20,777 nucleotides of DNA from CAZPEV01 sp964585635. GTDB taxonomy: Bacteria; Zixibacteria; MSB-5A5; GN15; JAAZOE01. Shown here in pieces: positions 16,982 to 20,777 of the stretch (its first letter is position 1; each line of letters starts with the position of its first letter). The DNA is taken from positions 1 to 20,777 of the forward strand of contig CAZPEV010000046.1 in NCBI GenBank assembly GCA_964585635.1, given 5' to 3'. The notes beneath the pieces are model-generated. The model ran no database searches, was not told the origin of the DNA, and worked only from the letters and a program-made list of their open reading frames with translations. Made by a program: the position numbers and the translations under genes.

Positions 16982-17839
16982 TTACCCTTTACGGGCGTCC
17001 TTGCAGGCTTCTTCGACTTCGAGGAAGGAGGGACGCATCTCGCTGGGGATGATCCGGCGGCCGTACTCGACGGCGATCGAGGGAGGGGTGCCCTTGCTGA
17101 AGGCCAAGAGGCACTGCTTGAGGCATTTCATGTACGCGGAATCGGAGTGGTTCCGTGAGCGCAGGCTATTAGCCAAGGGGCCGACAAAACCGTAGCAGAG
17201 GAGCACTCCCAAAAACGTTCCCACCAGCGCGGCGCCGACCTTCTCTCCGATCTGCTCGGGAGGCCCGCCGATGGCGCTCATGGTGATGACGACACCCAGC
17301 ACGGCGGCGACGATTCCCAGGCCGGGCAGGGAATCGGCCGTCGTCATCAGGGTGGTCGGGGCGCGGTCGGCCTCGGCATGGATCGTTTCCAAGTCGGTGT
17401 CAAGCAACGATTCCAACTCATTCGGCTGCACCGACCCGCTGATGATCAACAGCATGGTATCGGCCATGAACGAGACGGCCTCATGGTTTTTTAGAAAGGC
17501 CGGGTATTTGTTGATGACCTCCGACTCATACGGCTTCTCGATATGTGACTCCAGACCGACCAATCCCTCACGCCGGGCGATATTGAAAATCTCATAGAGC
17601 ATGACCATCAGATCCATGAAGTCTTTTCGGCTGAAGCCGGCGCCAAAGGTGCCGGTGATCTGATGAATAATGTTTATCAGCACGCTGCGGGGAGTCGCCA
17701 CGATCAGGCCCCCCACGGCGGCGCCGCCGATGATCAGGAATTCGGCCGGCTGGAACAGGACCAGCAGCTTGCCCCCTTCCATGATATAACCGCCGATAAC
17801 GGCGCCGAGTACAACCATAAAACCGACAATCGTCAACAT
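16982..17839 (-). CDS. motA: Flagellar-type stator protein MotA
   Basis: 285 residues with four membrane helices (starting MLTIVGFMVVLGAVIGGYIM and, later, GLGIVAAVLGVVITMS and VGAALVGTFLGVLLCYGFVG). The cytoplasmic loop has R90 and E97 in IARREGLVGLESHIE, matching the charged residues that contact FliG in E. coli MotA. MotA forms the ring around MotB in the proton- or sodium-driven stator. The start agrees with the family; AAGGGA at 17852-17857 is a rather distant ribosome site. A sigma-28-like sequence overlaps this region. motB follows after 5 nt. Confidence 0.95.
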   Translation of the reverse strand: MLTIVGFMVVLGAVIGGYIMEGGKLLVLFQPAEFLIIGGAAVGGLIVATPRSVLINIIHQITGTFGAGFSRKDFMDLMVMLYEIFNIARREGLVGLESHIEKPYESEVINKYPAFLKNHEAVSFMADTMLLIISGSVQPNELESLLDTDLETIHAEADRAPTTLMTTADSLPGLGIVAAVLGVVITMSAIGGPPEQIGEKVGAALVGTFLGVLLCYGFVGPLANSLRSRNHSDSAYMKCLKQCLLAFSKGTPPSIAVEYGRRIIPSEMRPSFLEVEEACKDARKG

Positions 17840-17856
17840 ACGCGTCTCATTCCCTT

Positions 17857-17883
17857 ATGTCGGCCGAATGGGCGCGGTCTTTA
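17857..17883 (-). promoter_or_regulatory. Candidate sigma-28 (FliA) promoter for motAB
   Basis: On the minus strand, TAAAGACC (17876-17883), exactly 11 nt, then GCCGACAT (17857-17864), against the consensus TAAAGTTT-N11-GCCGATAA. The first five bases of each box match. The weakness is position: transcription would begin only about 10 nt before the motA ATG, leaving the ribosome site outside the mRNA. Confidence 0.35.
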
Positions 17884-18195
17884 TGCCGGATTCAGCATTC
17901 GGGTCCTTGGCAGCCGGCGAAATTGGGATGACGGAACGTCATCGACTTTGGTTTTGCCCGTGATTGGCCGCGCAATCTTCCGGGACGATCAGGTGAATGG
18001 CCTCGGCGGTGCCGTAATAGTCGGCCGAAAGTTTCCCTTTATCGCCCTGGGGCGGGGAAGAGATTTCGGTTCGGCGATGGCCTTGACGCCGTCCGTTCGC
18101 GATGAAATAATCGGCCTTTTGCTGCGTGCCGGCACAGGCCGTCCCCAAGGATATCGATCAGGCGGGATATAGTAAGAGGAAGCAGCCGATTTATG

Positions 18196-18226
18196 GGCCA
18201 GCCCGGAGAGGGGTTCCAGGCTGGCC
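18196..18226 (-). terminator. Hairpin downstream of the last peptide gene
   Basis: Arms GGCCAGCC (18196-18203) and GGCTGGCC (18219-18226) pair perfectly, and GGA/TCC can extend the stem inside the loop. The CCAGCC...CTCCGGGCTGG pattern on the minus strand repeats that of the hairpin at 19432-19465. There is no U run, so it may protect or process the mRNA rather than end it by itself. Confidence 0.5.
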
Positions 18227-18248
18227 GCCGAATCGCCGTTGCGGGCGG

Positions 18249-18545
18249 TTACAATTCCGGATCTAGGAGTGGTATGCAAGGTAGGGTGCCGTTCCAGCAC
18301 CCGATCCACTCATAGACGTTGGGGCAATGGAGCGGGCCGCCCGCGCAGGTCGATTTCTTGTAGACGTAGTAGGGAGTGCTGCCGCCGCACAGCGGTCCGG
18401 TTTGCGTGGTGCACTCCGTTCTAAACAGGCACTGATAGTCGCACACCCAGATGGCCTTGGCCGGGGTGTGAAACATGACGGTCATCCCCAGAGCGAGGCC
18501 GAAGGCGACCACGAACAGGGATGACAAGATGGTGAGTTTCTTCAT
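18249..18545 (-). CDS. Secreted eight-cysteine peptide, paralog 4 (last of array)
   Basis: 98 residues. The signal peptide MKKLTILSSLFVVAFGLALG ends at PAKA/IW and is nearly identical to that of the paralog at 18707-18985. The mature part has eight cysteines: C-x3-C-x5-C-x7-C with TQTGPLC, then C, C-x8-C, and a final cysteine moved six residues on (GCWNGTLPC) instead of the GCC of its relatives. I do not recognise the family and see no enzyme motif. An AAAGGAGGAA ribosome site precedes the ATG, and a hairpin lies 28 nt upstream. Secretion and disulfide bonding are inferred; candidate roles include toxin, signal or surface peptide. It is the most divergent of the set in its C-terminus, with an extra tail IPLLDPEL. 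Confidence 0.82.
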   Translation of the reverse strand: MKKLTILSSLFVVAFGLALGMTVMFHTPAKAIWVCDYQCLFRTECTTQTGPLCGGSTPYYVYKKSTCAGGPLHCPNVYEWIGCWNGTLPCIPLLDPEL

Positions 18546-18573
18546 GACACATTCCTCCTTTGTATGTTACCGT

Positions 18574-18600
18574 CCACCGCAGCATCCCTTGCCGCGGCGG
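18574..18600 (-). promoter_or_regulatory. Conserved leader hairpin before peptide paralog 4
   Basis: A 10-bp stem with a 7-nt loop, ending 28 nt before ATG 18545. Two positions are G-U pairs in the minus-strand RNA but A-C mismatches on the plus strand, so the structure belongs to the peptide mRNA. The same element occurs at 19014-19040 and 19382-19408. Confidence 0.65.
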
Positions 18601-18690
18601 TTGAATACGATATGGCGATCGTGATGCGCCAGCCCCTAAGAACCCAGGACTGACGCGTGCCCGCTGCTCATCGCCTTTCAATCCCGGCGA
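18599..18690 (-). repeat. Intercistronic repeat, copy B
   Basis: About 92 nt closely similar to 19407-19497 (roughly four-fifths identical by eye; in the first 37 nt the four differences are all transitions). It contains a 10-bp hairpin (18626-18635 with 18647-18656) with two G-U pairs on the minus strand. It shows that the peptide units arose by duplication including spacer DNA. Confidence 0.75.
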
Positions 18691-18706
18691 TCGTACCGGC
18701 GTTGGG

Positions 18707-18985
18707 TTACGGGATCAGGGGATGCGAACAGCACCCTATGAAGTAGGGGGTACTCTCTCAGTTATAAGGACCGCCGCCGCAGGTCGGATGAAAATACTTG
18801 TAATAGGGCATCCTCGGGTTTGAGGTGCACAGCGGGCCCGTCTGGTAGGTGCAGTCGTAGTACCCCGTGCAGATATCGCCGCATTCCCAGATTGCCTTGG
18901 CGGGTGCGGTGAACATGACGGTCATCCCCACAGCGAGGCCGAAGGCGACCACGAACAGGGATGACAAGATGGTGAGTTTCTTCAT
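18707..18985 (-). CDS. Secreted eight-cysteine peptide, paralog 3, with in-frame TGA at the sixth cysteine
   Basis: From ATG 18985 the frame reads 75 residues to a TGA at 18758-18760. Beyond it the same frame continues ESTPYFIGCCSHPLIP to TAA at 18707-18709. Against the paralog at 19514-19795, the TGA stands exactly where that gene has TGC (cysteine 76), and 10 of the next 16 residues are identical without a gap, including GCCSHP. Counting the TGA, the protein has the family's eight cysteine positions; stopping there leaves five. Either the TGA is read as selenocysteine, or this is a recent nonsense change, or a sequence error. The signal peptide ends PAKA/IW. The ribosome site AAAGGAGG is intact and a leader hairpin precedes the gene. 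A routine annotation would end it at 18758. Confidence 0.72.
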
Positions 18986-19013
18986 GACACATTCCTCCTT
19001 TGTATGTTACCGT

Positions 19014-19040
19014 CCGCCGCAGCATCCTTTGCCGCGGCGG
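19014..19040 (-). promoter_or_regulatory. Conserved leader hairpin before peptide paralog 3
   Basis: Arms CCGCCGC and GCGGCGG pair perfectly, extended by three further pairs (one G-U on the minus strand) around a 7-nt loop. It ends 28 nt before ATG 18985, the same distance as in the other two copies. Confidence 0.65.
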
Positions 19041-19077
19041 GTGCGTACGGCCTGACGGTTTTTAATATCGCCCCCAC

Positions 19078-19353
19078 CTAACGGCAGCAGCCGACGAACT
19101 GGCCCTCCAGGGGACATAGCCACCAGGAATGACTGGGGCATTCTCCGTTGATCGAATAGGCGTAGTGCGGCCGGAGGGGATTGGGACAAGCGGGGCCGGT
19201 GGTGGAGGAGCAATAAATCTCGTAGATGCAATCAACGTCGCAGAGCGTTGGGGGCGGGTCGGCCCTGGCGCTCTGGTTGAAGCTCAGGGTGAATCCCAAC
19301 GCCAGGCCAAATACGACCGCAAACAGCGTGGGAAAGAGAACGAATTTCTTCAT
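19078..19353 (-). CDS. Secreted eight-cysteine peptide, paralog 2
   Basis: 91 residues. The signal peptide (MKKFVLFPTLFAVVFGLALG) ends near SARA/DPP and differs more from the others than they do from each other. The mature part keeps C-x3-C-x5-C-x7-C (LCDVDCIYEIYC, then STTGPAC), a tyrosine pair (HYAYS), and C-x7-C-x8-CC ending VGCCR. Apart from cysteines, TGP and VGCC, little is shared with its neighbours, so selection appears to hold the disulfide frame. It has a good GGAGG ribosome site. A perfect leader hairpin lies 28 nt upstream. Only 92 nt separate its stop from the next peptide gene, without the intercistronic repeat. Function unknown; no catalytic motif. Confidence 0.82.
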   Translation of the reverse strand: MKKFVLFPTLFAVVFGLALGFTLSFNQSARADPPPTLCDVDCIYEIYCSSTTGPACPNPLRPHYAYSINGECPSHSWWLCPLEGQFVGCCR

Positions 19354-19381
19354 GGATCAGACCTCCTTCGGATGGTGATAT

Positions 19382-19408
19382 CCGCCACGGCACAGGATGC
19401 CGTGGCGG
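19382..19408 (-). promoter_or_regulatory. Conserved leader hairpin before peptide paralog 2
   Basis: A perfect 10-bp stem (19382-19391 with 19399-19408) and a 7-nt loop, 28 nt before ATG 19353. Compared with the copy at 19014-19040 one G-C pair has become A-T on both arms, a compensatory change that supports a real RNA structure. Confidence 0.7.
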
Positions 19409-19497
19409 TCGAATACAATATGGCGATCATGATGCACCAGCCCGGAGAAACCAGGGCTGGTGCATGCCTACTGCTCATCGCATTTCAATCCCAGCGA
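19407..19497 (-). repeat. Intercistronic repeat, copy A, with strong hairpin
   Basis: About 91 nt between peptide paralogs 1 and 2, homologous to 18599-18690. It contains a perfect 12-bp inverted repeat, ATGCACCAGCCC (19432-19443) with GGGCTGGTGCAT (19454-19465), around a 10-nt loop. No U run follows on the minus strand, so it looks more like an mRNA processing or stability element than a classical terminator. Confidence 0.75.
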
Positions 19498-19513
19498 CCA
19501 CTCCGGTGTGAGT

Positions 19514-19795
19514 CTACGGGAGTGGGATGGGGTGCGAACAGCAACCTACGACGTACGGGTTACTCTCGCAGTTGGTAGGCCCGCCGCCGCAGGTCGGATG
19601 AAAATACTTGTAATAGGGCATCCTTGGATTTGCTGTGCACAGCGGACCCGTCTGGTAGGTACAGTCGTAATACCCTTCGCATATCTCGCCGCATTGGTCG
19701 ATCGCCTTGGCCGGGGTGTGGAACATGACGGTCATCCCCAGAGCGCAGCCGAAGACGAGCACGAACAGTGATGAAAAGACGGTTACCTTTTTCAC
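19514..19795 (-). CDS. Secreted eight-cysteine peptide, paralog 1 (first of array)
   Basis: 93 residues from a GTG start at 19795, with GGGAGGA seven nt before it. The signal peptide (MKKVTVFSSLFVLVFGCALG) ends PAKA/ID. Mature cysteines are at 35, 39, 45, 53, 69, 76, 85 and 86, in CGEICEGYYDC, TYQTGPLC, PTCGGGPTNC and VGCCSHP. It is nearly the same as the TGA-containing paralog and serves as its intact reference. It follows the thioredoxin-like gene by about 77 nt, a gap that holds a hairpin of a different type. Eight cysteines with fixed spacing suggest a disulfide-locked secreted peptide. No family is recognised, and there is no double-glycine leader or modifying enzyme nearby that would mark a bacteriocin. 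Confidence 0.84.
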   Translation of the reverse strand: MKKVTVFSSLFVLVFGCALGMTVMFHTPAKAIDQCGEICEGYYDCTYQTGPLCTANPRMPYYKYFHPTCGGGPTNCESNPYVVGCCSHPIPLP

Positions 19796-19837
19796 GATTA
19801 AATCCTCCCTGGTAATTGGTTAGTTAAACTCCAACTC

Positions 19838-19864
19838 CCATCTCTTGCGCGCAAAAGAAGATGG
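19838..19864 (-). promoter_or_regulatory. Hairpin between the thioredoxin-like gene and the first peptide gene
   Basis: CCATCT/AGATGG outer arms with an inner CTT/AAG extension and a GCGC-rich loop. It lies 42 nt before the GTG start, unlike the 28 nt of the other leaders, and differs in sequence. On the minus strand no U run follows, so a terminator is unlikely; it may adjust expression between thioredoxin and peptides. Confidence 0.4.
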
Positions 19865-19872
19865 TTTTTCCC

Positions 19873-20448
19873 TTACAAATACTTGTCGAAAAATTTGTTG
19901 TCCAGTTGGTAGATAAATGAATTGGCGACAAATTTAATGGTGTTGTCCCTACCGACGCCGATGAGCGAGGGGAAGGAATTCACCCCGCAGTCGTCGTCGA
20001 GCTTGACGAAATCGCAGAAGTACACGGGATATTTATCCTTGAATTCGGACAATTCCCCCAGGTCGAGATTGCCCGGCGTTACCGCGGCCAGCAGAACCAC
20101 CTGGCGGTCGCTCCCGCCGACGATCCCCTTCGTTTGCCATTGCGTCAACAGCTTCTTGCACGGCCCGCAGCCCGGCATCACGACCGCGATAACGGTTTGT
20201 CGGCCGGCGGTGATCTCCGGCAGCGTGAGTTCGCGGCCGTCGGCGGCGCGAATCGCGGTCGCCGGCAACGTTTGCCCCAGCTTCAGCGAGGTTTCATTGC
20301 CGACGGTTTTGGGGGTGAGGTCGCCGAACTGACCTCCCTTGACGGCCAGCCCGGTGCGGATGCCGAGAAAAATCGCCAGAAATATAACCACGCCGGACAA
20401 CAGCACGTAGAAAACTCCGGTCTTAAATGGGATTTGACCGATAGCCAT
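19873..20448 (-). CDS. Membrane-anchored thioredoxin-like (TlpA/redoxin) protein
   Basis: 191 residues. One N-terminal membrane helix (about 11-30, VFYVLLSGVVIFLAIFLGI) anchors a periplasmic thioredoxin domain. The active site is C94-G-P-C97 in VVMPGCGPCKK, with the cis-proline loop SFPSL (P160). Two further cysteines, C145 and C154 (YFCDFVKLDDDCGV), stand just before the cis-proline and may form a second pair. Thioredoxins with CGPC usually reduce disulfides, but anchored relatives can also serve oxidative folding. The frame opens at 20574, but ATG 20448 has GGGAGG 5 nt before it and the promoter lies over the earlier start. It is the first gene before four cysteine-rich secreted peptides, so handling their disulfides is a reasonable inference. 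Confidence 0.85.
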   Translation of the reverse strand: MAIGQIPFKTGVFYVLLSGVVIFLAIFLGIRTGLAVKGGQFGDLTPKTVGNETSLKLGQTLPATAIRAADGRELTLPEITAGRQTVIAVVMPGCGPCKKLLTQWQTKGIVGGSDRQVVLLAAVTPGNLDLGELSEFKDKYPVYFCDFVKLDDDCGVNSFPSLIGVGRDNTIKFVANSFIYQLDNKFFDKYL

Positions 20449-20545
20449 AGCGGCCTCCCTGCCAGTAAAAGTTGAATGATGCGGGGGAAAAGAAAAAACC
20501 CGTTGGTGCCCGTTCTTTTGGTGCTGTACTCCCTCCGCTGACGTC

Positions 20546-20574
20546 AGGATAAGAATGGGGACGGGTGATGTCAA
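20546..20574 (-). promoter_or_regulatory. Strong sigma-70-like promoter for the thioredoxin-peptide operon
   Basis: On the minus strand, TTGACA (20569-20574, perfect -35), a 17-nt spacer, then TATCCT (20546-20551). The leader is about 90 nt. The palindrome TGACGTCA (20539-20546) covers the expected start point and could be an operator. Confidence 0.65.
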
Positions 20575-20684
20575 GCAAGAAATAATATAAATACCAAAAT
20601 CCTGTTTTGCGAAATCAGACGCGCGGGCGCGCGCCGGGGTCCCGGCGACCTCCGGTCCCCGCCGGCCCCGGGCTAGAAAAGCAG

Positions 20685-20713
20685 TTGACTTCCCACCATC
20701 ATGGTCGTAGCTT
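20685..20713 (+). promoter_or_regulatory. Possible promoter of the gene entering at the right edge
   Basis: TTGACT (20685-20690), a 17-nt spacer, then TAGCTT (20708-20713). The leader to ATG 20752 would be about 30 nt. The -10 box is a weak match. Confidence 0.4.
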
Positions 20714-20751
20714 TATACCTTTGTGTCACATATGAAAAGGCAGGTAGGGCA

Positions 20752-20777
20752 ATGAAGAATACTCACGAGAAGGCTCC
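20752..20777 (+). CDS. Start of an unidentified gene cut by the window edge
   Basis: ATG at 20752 follows AGGTAGGG (20742-20749) and reads MKNTHEKA before the window ends. A promoter-like element lies upstream. Eight codons are too few to identify a product. Confidence 0.35.

Larger units (their letters stand above)
17840..18248. other. Gene-free region between motA and the peptide array
   Basis: About 409 nt. It holds the sigma-28-like element next to motA, a 6-bp inverted repeat ATGACG-GAA-CGTCAT at 17928-17942, and a hairpin at 18196-18226 resembling those behind other peptide cistrons. Short open frames on the minus strand exist but start at TTG without a ribosome site and match nothing I know, so I do not call a gene. 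Confidence 0.6.
20449..20751. other. Divergent intergenic region upstream of the thioredoxin-peptide operon
   Basis: About 300 nt. It holds the minus-strand promoter at 20546-20574, an AT-rich stretch (20578-20610), a very GC-rich stretch (20625-20675) with several short self-complementary runs, and a plus-strand promoter-like element at 20685-20713. No gene is seen. Confidence 0.6.

Noticed and set aside
17939..18309. Small minus-strand frames in the gap after the last peptide gene, possibly a decayed fifth peptide
   Set aside because: The starts lack ribosome sites, and the translations do not show the C-x3-C-x5-C-x7-C frame or the TGP motif.
18707..18985. Whole-genome reassignment of TGA to an amino acid
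   Set aside because: Several well-defined genes in the window end at TGA in the expected place (Nfu, FAD oxidoreductase, patatin, SpoU, SppA).
19129..19578. A plus-strand frame of 149 codons across the peptide array
   Set aside because: It runs through the signal peptide of paralog 2 and the structured spacer in antisense, with no start signals or recognisable domain.
18249..19795. A bacteriocin or modified-peptide cluster
   Set aside because: The peptides carry ordinary Sec signal peptides with AxA cleavage sites, and no modifying enzyme, double-glycine leader, immunity gene or dedicated transporter is visible.
20732..20755. A seven-codon leader-like frame (MKRQVGQ) overlapping the ATG of the right-edge gene
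   Set aside because: It has no own ribosome site and its sequence is partly the ribosome site of the next gene; chance is the better explanation.

Overview
The window comes from a Gram-negative bacterium. It encodes outer-membrane barrels, an Omp85-type patatin, periplasmic M16 proteases and a MotA/MotB stator. The GC content is fairly high, many genes have strong GGAGG-type ribosome sites, and TGA is an ordinary stop codon (it ends the Nfu, FAD-oxidase, patatin, SpoU and SppA genes). The DUF3078-like barrel, PorV/UPF0164-like barrel and paired M16 proteases suggest the FCB/Zixibacteria neighbourhood. That placement is an impression from gene content, not a phylogenetic result. I see no rRNA, tRNA, CRISPR array, insertion sequence or phage gene.

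Layout. Positions 1-1157 hold the end of an Mrp-type ATPase fused to DUF971, then an Nfu scaffold (Fe-S cluster assembly), closed by a strong bidirectional terminator. Positions 1233-3994 (minus) form a probable operon: FAD oxidoreductase, a helical secreted protein that probably starts at CTG, and an exported alpha/beta hydrolase. Positions 4316-7927 hold two convergent outer-membrane genes, a DUF3078-like barrel and a patatin-POTRA-Omp85 (type Vd) protein. Positions 7967-12229 (plus) are a tightly overlapping set: SpoU RNA methyltransferase, a secreted DUF4097-like protein, and an S49 protease fused to an N-terminal barrel. Positions 12349-16001 are an M16 pair, one with the zinc motif and one without it but carrying an extra C-terminal domain. 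Positions 16131-17839 (minus) are motA-motB.

The least ordinary part is 18196-20574 (minus). A near-consensus promoter precedes a membrane-anchored thioredoxin-like protein, followed by four tandem paralogous secreted peptides of about 90 residues. Each carries eight cysteine positions in the spacing C-x3-C-x5-C-x7-C...C-x6/7-C-x8-C. In the third paralog to be transcribed, the sixth cysteine codon is an in-frame TGA. The reading frame continues beyond it with clear similarity to its neighbour, including the GCC motif. Three of the four peptide genes are preceded, exactly 28 nt before the ATG, by a 10-bp hairpin whose changes keep pairing only when read as minus-strand RNA. A second type of hairpin lies behind three of the cistrons.

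The thioredoxin-like protein could form or reshuffle disulfides in the peptides as they are exported. What the peptides do cannot be read from the sequence.
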